From contig OY829542.1 of assembly GCA_963691705.1 (NCBI GenBank), forward strand, positions 193,501 through 257,500: 64,000 nucleotides of DNA, given 5' to 3'. This DNA comes from Viola odorata (Eukaryota > Streptophyta > Magnoliopsida > Malpighiales > Violaceae). Below, one piece after another: positions 46,225 to 57,824 of the stretch (positions are counted from its first letter, which is position 1; the number at the start of each line of letters is the position of its first letter). The position numbers and the translations under genes were made by a program. The notes under the pieces were generated by a model. It had not been told where the DNA came from. It was given only the letters and a program-made list of their open reading frames with translations, and made no database searches.

Positions 46225-46744
46225 TTCCGTGCTCGTTGCTAACTAGCAGTAGCCGACAAATTAGGGACAATAATAATTAAGAAATATCAAATATATATAT
46301 GTATATAAAAAAGGAGTCTTGTTTTTTGCCCGAATCCGAGTTGATGCTGCTTATATACCGTAAGCGTATCATTTCTCTCCCCGATTTTTATATAGTTGTA
46401 TAATTTGGTAAAATTAACTATCGTATTTATATTTGTAGGAAATTGATCAGTATTTTTTAATTATAAATTACAAAGTCTAATTAAAGTTAATCAATTTAAA
46501 ATAAAGTAATTAATAAATTATTCCTCCATACTAATCGACGAATCTTGTAATCCTTGCAGAAAGAGACAATTGGATGCTGTTCAACTGGAAAAAATGATGA
46601 ATGTTCACGGTCACGGGTGTTGAGTAGGCGTAGATGGTAAGAAGATAAACCTGTTTCCACCTCCTTCACTTTTTGTCCTAATTTTTTTTTTTAATCTTTG
46701 AATGTCTTCTCAATTATTCTAATTTCACTCAAATTTTATCAACC

Positions 46745-46840
46745 TTTCGGAACAAAATTGTCTCAAATAGTGAGTCATTCGGTCTCCTTAATATGCGTAC
46801 AAATAGTAAAAACATCTATTATTAAAGGACCGATGGAGTA
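46745..46840. mobile_element. Remnant half of a Stowaway-type MITE
   Basis: TCAAATAGTGAGTCATTCGG, followed by TCTCCTTAATATGCGTACAA and ending ACCGATGGAGTA, matches the right half of the 11.7-kb MITE. The matching left end is missing or too degraded to see. Confidence 0.65.
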
Positions 46841-47429
46841 CAACATAAGAAATCATTTTAATCACTACATTGGATATCTAAATCTTGCAAAATCCTCTTT
46901 TAACCGGTGCAATCTTAGTAAAAGCTGACCGCACCTTCCTTTCATCAGCTTGTCGGCAGCGAGAGTCATGGGATTAACAACAACTAACAAATTTAGCAAT
47001 GTCAAACAATAATTGGGGTTGGTTGAATTGGTAATAGTTCAATTTAATTTGTAAGGTTTGTGTTTAAATTATGCCAACCCACAATAAAATTTGAATGTGA
47101 GTTTGAGTTCCTAAATCTATTTACATAAATTTTGTTTCCGTAAATTAAGTACTTCAATTGTGTGCAATTACTGGATAGTAAATTTTTAATATTAGCACTT
47201 TATAAGTTAATTTAATATCGAATAATTACTAATACATGTATTAATCAGTTGTGTTAAAAATATTTTGTGTGCATATTCTTATAATTTTTTAATAAGGGAA
47301 GGAGTGAAACGAGTTTTTGCTTTGTATTTATACCATTGAAATTGTAGTCGGTCTTCATTGAGGCTTATAGCAGAATTAATTATAAGTTAATTTGGGTTGA
47401 TAATTAAAGAAAGGAAAGGGGAAAAACGA

Positions 47430-47568
47430 ATGGGGTGCGATTCATCAGAGAGCAGGCCGAGGCCCAAGTACAGGAAGGGATTATGGTCGCCTGAAGAGGA
47501 CCAAAGACCACGAGATCATGTCCTCAGTCATGGCCATCCCTGCTGGAGCTCCGTCCCCACGCACGCCG
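47430..47568 (+). pseudogene. R2R3-MYB first-exon fragment
   Basis: Encodes MGCDSSESRPRPKYRKGLWS, then PEEDQRPRDHVLSHGHPCWS and SVPTHAG, ending at a GCCG|GTAACC donor. This is the first exon of an R2R3-MYB of the MYB26/LAF1-like type (consensus [26 protein letters not shown]). Conserved residues are changed (Leu to Pro, Asn-Tyr to Asp-His). The next exon, NGKSCRLRWINYLRP, and the R3 repeat are not found downstream. CTF8 exons follow instead. It is an isolated exon relic. Confidence 0.75.
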
Positions 47569-47874
47569 GTAACCTAATTAATTGATTAATTAATGAAATC
47601 ACTCTCTAATTTCTTCTTTTTTTCCAACTCATGAGGCATAATGAGAGGTTTATTTTTAGATACATCTTAACGTATGTATTTTTCATTTATTTTTTGGTTT
47701 TGGTCTAGTTATATTAACTATAAGACAAGCTCTACAAGGTTAATGGTTAATGGTTAATGTCAGTAATGCGACAAAACGCCAAACTATATATATACAGTTA
47801 TAAATAAAATAAATAAATTATCTAGCCTACAATTTTGCTTGGGTTAACTTGTTATGCACACACGTTATATACAG

Positions 47875-48351
47875 GAAATCTATACTTTGACAGTTGGGTA
47901 TCTTGAGCTGACCGGGTCAAGAGTGAGTCTAAAGAAGCCATTGTTAGTGCTAAAAAAAGTGCTGAAGATGGATGGTGTCGCTGTAGAGTTGGATGTGATT
48001 GGGATCACTCGTCACAAGATCTTATTCAAAACAAGGCCCAAGGCACTTATATCCAGTAAGTCTGCTTTTCCTTTCTGTTCTTTGATTTGTTAGAAATTGT
48101 TTGCCCTATTCATGTAATTGAGCTGCTACTGTATGTTTAGCAGTCAATTAAATATAAGGTTGAGATAGTTATATAGAAGGTTGTTCTCCCTTGGCCTCAA
48201 ATTTAATTAAGTGCTTCTAATCGATGTATGATTCGTTCGCATAGATCGTTAATTCAATTCTAACTCTTGTTTTACACAAACAGAGCCACAACCAACAGTA
48301 AAGGGGAGAGCCAGTGCTGCTGCTGCTGCTTCTGCTTCAAACCCAAACTAG
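47875..48351 (+). pseudogene. CTF8: CTF8 homologue lacking its 5' exon(s)
   Basis: Two exons (47875-48055 and 48284-48351) encode EIYTLTVGYLELTGSRVSLK, then KPLLVLKK...VELDVIGITRHKILFKTR and PKALISKPQPTVKG, with an Ala/Ser-rich tail ending SNPN. HKILFKTRPK is the hallmark of CTF8, a subunit of the Ctf18 clamp loader that acts in sister-chromatid cohesion. The exon opens with a good acceptor (TATATACAG|GAAATC), but the expected N-terminal sequence (LQG-VE type) is not found upstream. An R2R3-MYB exon lies there instead, in a different phase. It could be a truncated duplicate, or a gene whose first exon lies far upstream and escaped me. Confidence 0.68.
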
Positions 48352-48583
48352 TTGGTTAGTATGAATTATTATATGTAATGTTGTTGCTACTTCTTCCACG
48401 TGGACAATATAAGTGAGAAACATGCATCTCAATTTAGCATTCTTCCAATAGAATTCAGATGTGGGATTCTTGGATGTTATGGAAAAATATATGATGATAA
48501 AGTTTACAAACTAATTGATTCACCAGGGAAAGGATCCATACATCCACTCTTTATTGGTAGAACTACCACCCTACACCAAAATC

Positions 48584-48926
48584 CTAGATATGGAATGGAA
48601 CTACTTTTCCTTCTGCAGTAACCTGATTAGGCCTCAAGGCCAGTGGTGGTGGTGGTGAGGATTCCTGGGATTTCTCGCAATATCCTTCCATTATGTTGCC
48701 CTCCTGTGAGGTAAATCCGAGTGTCTTGATCATGGCGGGCCAACATTGTTGGCTGATGATACAAACGGCTTCACAGCAGCTGTGGCCAAGGTAAGTTTCA
48801 CCGTTGAAGAAGAAAAGGATGATCTCCGTACTACATGCTTGAAGTTGGAGCAGCGAGTCCCATTGACGTTGTTGCACTACATGCCAAAAAGATAACAAGA
48901 AGCAAGAAGTTAACACTTTTAGCCAT
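48584..48926 (-). pseudogene. EGG CELL 1-like secreted protein, frameshifted
   Basis: The prolamin-like EC1 domain is clear: WDSLLQLQACSTEIILFFFN, GETYLGHSCCEAVC, CWPAMIKTLGFTSQEGNIME, GYCEKS. EC1 proteins are cysteine-rich peptides secreted by the egg cell to activate sperm. A good signal peptide, MAKSVNFLLLVIFLACSATT, starts at 48926 but is in another frame from the domain. Joining them requires a shift near 48865, and the usual linker with the first Cys is also missing. The longer open frame upstream has no convincing signal. A polyCAG/CAA tract (48963-48997) lies in the 5' flank. It is probably non-functional. Confidence 0.75.
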
Positions 48927-49123
48927 TTTGGAAACTTGAAAGTTGGAGAGAAAAACCTAAAATTGTTGTTGTTGTTGTTGCTGCTGCTGCTGCTGCAAAC
49001 TGTTTGGCAGAGGCAAGGGTTTATATAGGAGTAAGGTCTATCAGTCAGTGAAGGGTATCTTGAGCGTTTCATATACCATGTAGAAACCAAATAGTCCAAC
49101 AAGAAAATGAGGAGACAAATCAT

Positions 49124-49879
49124 AAATTGATCACTAAGTGGTCAATTAATTACTAATTAGTCGGAATTAAGATGCAATAATCTTGTTGTGATGCTCCCAT
49201 GTGTTTACGTTTCAAACCTTCAACTCCTAGTATCTACGCCCAAAGAAAGTCGTTCGAGCTTCGGCTTCTGGTTTTCCATTCCCATGCTTGAGGTTGCCGG
49301 ATTTTATTCTTTTTTAAAACCCTTTTATGGCTGGATTTCAAAAACAAATACTTACCTTTTGAAGATCGATATTCAGTACCTCTTTTTGCCACAAGAAATG
49401 CAGTGAATTCTCTACCACTCATGCTGTTTGACACTTGTCGAAACACCAACTATTGAGAAAACATAATTTTGTTTTTTATTGATAGAAAATAGAAAACAGA
49501 AGCCGGAATTATTCCCCAACATTCTTCGGAATGTCCTCCAAGTGAACAAAAAACAAAATAAAGTTGACTTTATCCCGATGAAGAGCATTCAAGTGCATTA
49601 CAAATTTCAGAGTTTGTAGGTAGAAACATTTCAAAAAAAAAAAAACAAAAAACACTAGCATATTACAGCAGCGAGTGACGAATTCTTAGCAGGGATGAAA
49701 TTCTCTCCCTCTCCTTGCCCCCAATGTAGTACAAGACAGTAGTAAATGTAAAGTAGGCAGCACAGCCCCAGAAGAAAAAATGGATTGACTCTGTCATGTA
49801 GAATCTAATGTGAACCCTGTTTATTTACAGAAGAAGCTAACAACGCAGGGGAAATGACTACTGATTGAAGGAGTTCCCT
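49124..49879. other. Spacer between EC1 copy and ARFRP1
   Basis: No gene recognised. It probably includes the 3' UTR of the minus-strand ARFRP1 gene, toward 49.5-49.88 kb. Confidence 0.45.
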
Positions 49880-51447
49880 CTAAGCACTAGTGCCTGCAAC
49901 ACCTGCACGAACTCGCAACAGCTCAGTTCTCTTGCTTCGTTCCATAACCTCCACAAGCCATTCTACACTTTCTTTAATCCCTATCCTGCAAAAGATCTCA
50001 ATCTGTCATGTTCGGTCATCATATATATTTCTACATATGGTTGGTGAGAAGGTGCTCTACTGCGAATCTGCACATGTTATTTCCTCTTAAAGACAGAATG
50101 AACTCACACTTCCAGCATTTACTACTTACCCATCAAGGGCTGACACAGCTTCAAACGTGTATACTCTTTCATCTAACTTCTTAAGATCTAGGTATTGAGC
50201 AAGTTCTTCAGGTGATGCAGCTTCAGAAAGATCCTGTCATAAAATACAAGCCACATATTACATTACACAAGGACTACAACGAGATCTCCAACTGGAAAAC
50301 AGTTAAACGCCTGGCACCTAAAAAAGGCACAGTTAGCAGTACCTGCTTGTTTGCAAGTATCAGTAAGGGTGCCCCTTGCAAGTCATCATGCCTAAGAACT
50401 TTCTCTGGTTTTAAAAGTTCGAAGAATTAACGAAACATTCTATTATCAATGCTGACCTCTTCATTACAACCATCAACACGACAGCATCTGTTTCCCAGTA
50501 TTTAAGAGTTCAATGCCACTTACCCAGTGCAGATTTTGCATCTTCAAAACGAGAGGGAGAAGCAGCATCAATCACGTATATCAAAGCATGTGCCTCTTCA
50601 TAATATTTTTCCCAAATTGAGCGAAGACCAGGCTGAAAAGAGAGAAATTGAAGATGTAAAGCACTTGAGTAGCTGAAGGATGAGCTTCTTAAGATTGTTG
50701 TGAGACCCATCAAGGGCAGTAAACCGCCGGTACAAACTAAACAAACTAACCACAGACCTTGTACAACTTATTGCCTTCTTCAGCTGATACATTCAAGTGA
50801 AAATATATAGAGAATACCCGAAGTTGGTTCATCGTTTTTATATTTTTTTGGAAAAAAGATTAACGGTATTGCATAATCTATAAAATACAGCATGTTATGT
50901 TGCATGAAGACAAGGATTCACAATTTAGTATGTAGCAGGCAACAGTATTATTAGGCATCATGTCCGCTAAATAAGCCACATTATACACGCTAACAGTATT
51001 ATTATAAGCCACAGCTTCTGAAGCAGCACTCATGATGTAGCTAGAGTAAAGGGAAGATCACATCAGGTTTTAAGATGTAAACTATCATTGGATAAATCTG
51101 CATACCTGACCTCCTAGGTCCCAGAACACAAGTTTTGTATTTGACACTTCAATGCGTCCAATATTGAGTCCAACGGTTGGAAGAATTTTGTCAGGGGGGA
51201 GACCTCCTAAGTTTGAGTATGCAGACTTGAACTTCTCAAGCAATGTCTACAAATTCATAAACAGGAAAAGATAAATAAAAGTTATAAGATCTGATATATG
51301 TGTAAGATATATACCACAAGACAGAGATCAACAAGAGCGAGAAAAAAGGATTACTGTTTTCCCAGCCTTCTCAATTCCAAGAATGAGCACATGAAACTCC
51401 GTCTTACTAAACAGATATTTCCAAAGTCCATAAAACAACGAGAACAT
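49880..51447 (-). CDS. ARFRP1: ARF-related small GTPase (ARFRP1 type)
   Basis: A Golgi/trans-Golgi small GTPase of the Arl/ARFRP1 family. Six coding exons: 51447-51355, 51246-51106, 50632-50524, 50404-50343, 50233-50130 and 49986-49880, all with GT-AG junctions and correct phase. Motifs: the start MFSLFYGLWKYLFSKTEFHV lacks the myristoylation Gly2, as is typical of ARFRP1. The P-loop is GIEKAGKTTLLE, switch I PTVGLNIGRIEV, switch II WDLGGQPGLRSIWEKYYEEA and the G4 motif NKQD. The C-terminus KRTELLRVRAGVAGTSA matches the family. Length is about 204 residues. An upstream non-coding exon is likely near 52.2 kb, and the promoter faces that of the inhibitor-2 gene. It appears intact. Confidence 0.92.
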
Positions 51448-52179
51448 TTCTGTGTTTTATGTACCCCTTGTGCCTTGTAACCTTCAAGGATCAAACATTC
51501 AACACCTCATAATTATAACTCAATCTCTCTAATGCTTGGGAACTCAGAATGCTGTGATAAAACAAAAGGACAATCAAAGTTACATGGCAGACTAAAAGAA
51601 CTAAAGCAAACTGGTGACAAGATTTCCAACGAACTCTCTAACCTCATTCCTCTAACCTCACTTTTATTTGTTTAATGTGTACGCACTAACTATTTAATTC
51701 TCAGCATGAAATGTTTCTAGAACCTAACACCACTATTGACAAAGCACAAGACATGCAAAATATTTCCAACTAACATAAATTCATGGTGTCACTGCTGTAG
51801 AGTTACAGTAGTTGATAAAATGATCCATTTTGCTACCAAATCAGATTTGGATCGTCCATTTGCTAGTCCTAAATCTTTTCACAGTAACTACAGCAATGAA
51901 AACCAGGATCGAGGAAGGAATTAGAGATCACATAACTCAGCAAGGCAATAGAAGGAAATGCTTTTATGCCAAAATCCAATCAAGTCCAAATCGAGAACAA
52001 GAACAAAAATTGAGGAACACCCAGCTAAGTTTCGATAGTGAAATTCCAAAAGCCCGGAAAGAAACACTCAGATCGGCAACAGGGAAGAAAATCAGTTATG
52101 AGAAGACAGTGAAACCACACGAATGAATAAAAAAAAGACGGAAAAATAGAAAAATAGAAAAGAGAATCTCACTGCTTGG

Positions 52180-53073
52180 TAGTTGAGAAAATAGCTGCTC
52201 CTCCGTAGCTTAGGCCGTTCTCTGTAATTTCGACTTCAAGCCTCGGCGGGTATGAATCGGCCTCGCCTGAGAGCTGCTCTTAACTAAATAAGTAAATACA
52301 TTAACAAGACCAAAATCCTGCATTATTTCCAGTTTTTGACGGATTTTTTTGCGCTTTCTGAGTAGTGAATTCCCAGTGTTGCCCCTTCATCGGTTTACAG
52401 CATGCCGCGGGGCGCGCCTGTTGGGCCAAGACCCGCCAGTTCTTTCTGTTAAAGTCAAACAAAACCCATGCTTCCGAATTGGACCCGGATCGACGCAAAC
52501 CGGATCCTCAGTTTGTAATTACAAAGTAAAAGTAAGGGCAATATTGGGAAACAAAAAATAGGCTCCATAGAGAGGAAAAAAGGAAAGAAAAGCACGAGTC
52601 GACCGAAAAAATTGCTTGCTCTTGCTCTCCTCGGGTAATCGCACGCATTGAATTCTGTTTTTTTCTTCTTCTATGTTTCCCTTGTGATTCATTCCCGGAT
52701 CTCATTTCTTGGTATGGAAATTGATTCCTATTCCTGCCCGATTCTACTTGTTTTTATCTTTGATTCATTCGTTTAGCTCTTTATATTCTCATAGTCGATT
52801 GTAACATATCAGTCTTGTCATTGGATAAGATATTTAACGGGTGCTGCTTTCTCTTTCGTATATGTACGCCTGCGTTTGTTCCAGCTTTTGCCCGTTCTTT
52901 CTCTTTTTCTGTTTTTTTCCCTAGTCTCTTGTCTGTTGAATAAGGTAGCATTTAGGGCGTCTGATGCATGATATCATCAATTTAACGACTTGATTTGTTT
53001 ACTGTGTCAGTGGAATCAAGACCATCTGCGGCTGCGTGGCTATTATCTCTGGCTTGAGGAGTACAGCCGTAAA
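52180..53073. other. Shared promoter region and 5' leader introns
   Basis: Between the divergent ARFRP1 and phosphatase-inhibitor genes. It includes GC-rich sequence near 52.4 kb (GCATGCCGCGGGGCGCGC) and the pyrimidine-rich leader of the plus-strand gene. It probably works as a bidirectional promoter. No other ORF is supported. Confidence 0.5.
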
Positions 53074-55146
53074 ATGAAGTAATTCTAAGCCTTTTATGTA
53101 GAGCTTGTGCTTTGTTGAAACCTACTAGAGAAATTCATTGCATGACTTAACTTGTTTTTCCTACGCGTTAGAGTTAATGGATATAGTCCTACTTGAGGTT
53201 CTTAATCAATTAATGTCATTATAATGTTTCTGGTGAAAATTGTTCTCTGAATCATCATGGAATATTAAAAGCATGGAAGTATTTCTTTCTTCAGCTATTT
53301 TAATTTCTTTTTTGGTTTTCCTGGATACTGATTGTCTCTATGCATATGTTGGTAGATGGTATGCTTATATGATTCACTGCTGGGCATATGATGTAGTTTG
53401 ATATTTGAAGTTTATGTCACTGTCTTATTGATAGGGGTGAGAAGTCACGTGTACAGTGGGATGAGGCTAATCTCGGGGAAATTGAAGCAAATAAACCAGT
53501 ACGGCAGAAGATCACTGAACCTAAGACTCCATATCACCCCATGATTGATGATGATGGTACGGTTATTTTCTTATCGTGTTCTCCGTAAGCTAGTCAGAAG
53601 AATCTTTTTTCTGTATGGTTATGGATGAGGCCATAAATTGAGCTTCTCTGTCATTTACGTGCAACAGTTCCTATCTATAGAGAGATGATTTTTTGTGCTC
53701 TAAAGTCTTAGCTTTCATAGAAGAATGGAGATCTAACTAATGAGTATTCCTAGTGCCACATCTACTTGTTTTATAGTGATTGTGTTGATTATTGTAGGTT
53801 CTCTTTCCCCTACACCTAGGCAGCGGGGAAGTTTTGAAAATGCTTTTAGTGAAGTTATGCAGGCAGAAGAGTTGAAGACTGCATTGGATACCATGGCTTC
53901 TTCGAGTAGAAACAGGCGACCTACTGGCTGGACATCATCTGAGGATGAGGCTGATCCTATGGAACAAGATGAAGAAGGTTTTTTCTCCATCCTTCCCTTT
54001 TTTTTGTCAAATATCTTTTACCCTGAATAACCCTTTGCACTTGGTCCCATCAAACTAGTGTCTTAGTAGACCATTGGGGTTAAGCCTAATGGCCCAGCTT
54101 TCGTTGGGAAATGGATGGTCTGTTGTTTGAACCCATCCAGGACTTTGTTATCATTGCCTCCAATTCCCACTAACCTTGTAACGTTTAACATACCCAATAT
54201 TTGCAATATATAAATTTAGAAAAGAAAAGGAAAGGAATAAAAAGGAACTAGGGTGCTTGGAGGGTTTGAAGCTAGTCCTATCTTCCACTCTTTTTTCACA
54301 TGGCTCTAGCTTGTGCCATTTTGTTGCCTTTCCCCATAATTTCTCTGCTGCACAAAGCAGTTTTATTGTTTTTATTTAGATTTTAAATGGAATATGGCAA
54401 GAAGCCAAAGCCATTGACTGCTTCTCAGCCATTATGATGTTTGTCTGAACTGAATTTACATTGTTTCTGTGCATCAGTTGTTGTGGAGACACCTTGTTTA
54501 ATACCACCGATCATTGTAGTGTCAAATTTGAAGTTATTTGTAAAATGCTCCTGAAAGCATAATGCACGCATGAGTTTATTTTCTGAAAGCCTCTACCATT
54601 TATAAGCTCATCTCCTTTTAAGATAACATCGCCCACTTATTGTGTGTCAATTTTATTTGCATTTTGTTTTTGAACTTGCTATATTCCACTTGTAGAGCTT
54701 TTGTTCAATCTATCCTCTTATTGTTGCTTGGTGTTTTAACAATACTCTCTCAATGACACCAAGAAATCAGAACTGCCCCTCTCACCCTTCGTTTTCCCTC
54801 CAGTCACTTTTGGATTGCAACAATTCAATAGTTGTGCATTTGGCATTCCAATTTCTTTCCAATTCTGACGCGTGTTTTTTGCTCTCATCTATTGACAGAT
54901 TCTGGTTCAGGTCGGAGTGCGAGTTTCAAGGAACACAGGCGAGCACATTATGATGAGTTTCGGAAAGTGAAGGAACTCCGACGCAAGGGTTCTTTGATGG
55001 AGGATGAGGATGGAGAGAATGGTGATGAGAAGACGGGGAAAGGCAATTCAACTTCATCGTTGAGTGCTGGTGTGAGAGATATAGACATTGAGGACGGCGC
55101 TACAACTTCACCGCAGCACCCTTCACTTAAAGCTAATGGCACTTAG
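53074..55146 (+). CDS. Protein phosphatase inhibitor 2 homologue
   Basis: A regulator of type-1 protein phosphatase. A tiny coding exon (53074-53078, ATGAA) joins 53435-53556, then 53798-53977 and 54899-55146. The junctions restore [20 protein letters not shown]. Motifs: [20 protein letters not shown] (the KxVRQ / TPYHPM region with the regulatory Thr), [27 protein letters not shown] and [20 protein letters not shown] (the conserved HYDE PP1-contacting helix). The tail is acidic. Length is about 184 residues, normal for the family. It appears intact. The 5-nt coding exon makes the start easy to miss in automatic annotation. Confidence 0.92.
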
Positions 55147-55643
55147 CTAGCTAGCAGCTGATGAGCCACTTGACACTCGAGAAATCTGACTGTTTTCTGC
55201 TCATAATTTTCAAGTACTTGCAATGCTACTAGCATTTTGTCATTCCTGTTCTGTATGTTTCCTTCCTTTGGTGATTTTGCTTGTAAATAGGTTTCACTCT
55301 ATATACTGTTATTGTTAGGTGGTGGATATCTCTGCTTCATTGCAACCAAGATATGAACTTGGTTTCCTTTCTCACGCATTTAGCTCAACATTTTGACTGC
55401 ACCATGATTTCAGAACTTCAGTCTAATATAGTGCATCAATTTGATCAATGATGGCTGGGGAGCTAAAGTGGGTTCCATTTTGGTAACTAAACCAGATACA
55501 ATCTGCTTTATTTTTAAAGTTATTAGTTATGTGTTTTTGTGTGAATGAGGTGGCATACGTACGGTAGCGGATAACGCTTTTGCTTCTGTAATGCGTATAA
55601 AAACTGTCCAATTTGAGAAATTAATTGAGTAGCAAGAGCAGTG

Positions 55644-56268
55644 ATGATGGGGAGCAAAGCCCCTCCCTCTACTTCTACTTCTGCTGCCGCCTCCTTAGCG
55701 AGGCAAGTATGCGTCGATCTTCTCTAAGTCAACCCATCCACATCCACCCCCCTTAGATCTCATGGTCGATACTCTCTCTGCTGTGGCGGCCCAAAACGGA
55801 TCCGTCTTCCTCTACGGCGTCGGAAGAGAAGGCCTGATGCTGAAGGGCCTTTGCATGCGGCTGGCTCACCTTGGCCACTCCGCCCACTTTGTCTTTGACA
55901 TGACCGCTCCCCCAATCACACTCAACGATCTCCTCATCGCCTCTGCTGGTCCCGGTGGATTCTCTACTGTCGATGCGTTGTGCTCCCTTGCTCGATGCCA
56001 TGGCGCCAGAGTGCTGCTGCTGACAGCTCAGCCGGAAACAGGGTCGTGCGTGAAGCATGCCACTGATATTTGCTACATCCCAGCACAGACCATGGCGAAT
56101 GATGATGATGGTAAGGATGAGAGTGGTGGATCTCGGCCGTTGATGCTGATGGGGAGTGTGTACGAGGGGGGCCTGTTTGTGCTGTCTGAGCTTGTGGTTT
56201 TTAAGTTGGGTGAGGTTCTGGGTCAGAGCGTTGACGCCATCCGCTCTCGCCATACCAATCTTGAATGA
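55644..56268 (+). CDS. SIS-domain sugar-phosphate isomerase, probable 5' frameshift
   Basis: A plant homologue of 3-hexulose-6-phosphate isomerase-like SIS proteins (At5g52190 type). The long frame starts at Met 55762 and reads MVDTLSAVAAQNGSVFLYGV, GREGLMLKGLCMRLAHLGHS, then PPITLNDLLIASAGPGGFST (the SIS phosphosugar-binding Ser-rich loop), ARVLLLTAQPETGSCVKHAT and YIPAQTMAND, ending RSRHTNLE. It is single-exon. Upstream, MMGSKAPPSTSTSAAASLAR, then QVCV, reads in one frame, and SIFSKSTHPHPPPLDLMVDT in another. Together they match the expected N-terminus, so a single-base shift lies near 55715. Either translation starts at 55762, trimming the N-terminus, or this is a sequence error or early pseudogene. 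Confidence 0.82.
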
Positions 56269-57824
56269 GAGAACACTCTCTCTCTCCAGATGATTTCATA
56301 AGCCCAACCCAACCCAAAAAATCCCATCTGTAATAAAAAAAACAGTTCTCCGAGTGAGTTCCATTTCATGGAGTCAGTTTGAAGATGTGAAATGTAGTCT
56401 ATAAAAAAATAATTAAAAATAATTAAAATTTATATAAATTGTTAGTCTTTGCTTTATTACCAATGTAATATTTGGAGAGCTACGTTACATTTTCTACCTC
56501 CTCTGAAACTTTCTCAGAACTACGTTACATTTATTCTGGACACACGACTCTTTCTACCTCCTACCGGAGTACAACATTTAATTACTACTTTAAAATTGAC
56601 AGCACAACAATGACAGGTTGAAGGGCACGCATAGCATGGGGAGTGGGATTTTAATTTGCTTATAAATGCTCCCGATTGGACTCGTGAAAGCGTCGGCGGC
56701 GACACATCCTTGTTCCCAAAATATCTTCTTCTTCTTCTTTTATCACTAGAAAATAAAAATAATTTTAAAAAATGTCTAATATTTCTTTTGCATAACCTCA
56801 GATATTTTTTGACCACATGCTCCACGATACCTTACCTACTCGACTACCCTCCACCTTCATACTCCGCCTAATGTTATTATTTTCATTTTAGTTGATCTTT
56901 CAATCCCTAACGTTATATCTGTTAGTCGCTCGAGATTTCTATTATCATAACGGAACCTAACTGCCGTTATCTCCAATATTTTAATATTAAATTTGAAAAA
57001 GTGTACAGTATCCGACCCCACATATCAGAAAATAAACACTGACTTCTTATCCTAACAAAATCTGAAAATAACAATTTTATTAATTATTTTCACCAATAAA
57101 CACCATAATTTATAAATACAAAAAAGCTCATATAAATAGTAGGACTCATCCCTAACTTCACCAATAAACACCATAATTTATATTATTAGAATATGAGGTG
57201 TAACGTGACATATTGAGAATAGTTAATCATTTCTTGTTTTATTTTACTTCTTTTTTTCATCTTTTCAGGTACAAGTACAACTATAAGGCGTGGTATAAAA
57301 GATATTGTTTGGGCAACAAGAAGGAGAATAGAGGAAACTCTCGTCTCAAACGCCCAAACATGATCAGGATCAGGTTGGTATATAATTAATACTACCTTAT
57401 ATATTCCTTTTTAAATATAATATCACATTAAAATAATGATAATTTTCAATTGGAAATGACTACAATTTTTTGAAACGCAAAAAGAGAATATAACTCATTA
57501 TTGGGTTTATTTATAACACAATTATTGGAAGTATATCCAAATAAATTCAATTCAGAATTTGGATATAGATATCCGAAATTCTTTGGATAAGTTGGGATGG
57601 CCGGGAGAAAAAAGTTTAGATGGTTTGAATACCGAACTTAAATGATCCAAGAAAAACGTCCCTGGGCTAACATTAAGCCCAAACGTCCAAGCCCAGCCCA
57701 ATATATCACTTGCAAGTTGCAACAAATACAAACCCCTTTTGTTTCATTCCTCCTCGAAACCTTCCTTCGTTCCTCTTCTACCTTCCACCTTTTGGGAGAG
57801 AATAATAAAAGACCAAGAGAGAAG
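56269..57824. other. AT-rich intergenic region
   Basis: 3' flank of the SIS gene and 5' flank of the TMEM161-like gene. A GC-richer patch at 57260-57375 sits between an AG and a GT, but none of its frames is recognisable. Nothing else is supported. Confidence 0.45.

Noticed and set aside
57642..57824. 61-codon N-terminal extension of the TMEM161-like ORF
   Set aside because: Composition resembles a leader, and the conserved MVELLHF start at 57825 fits the first hydrophobic segment.
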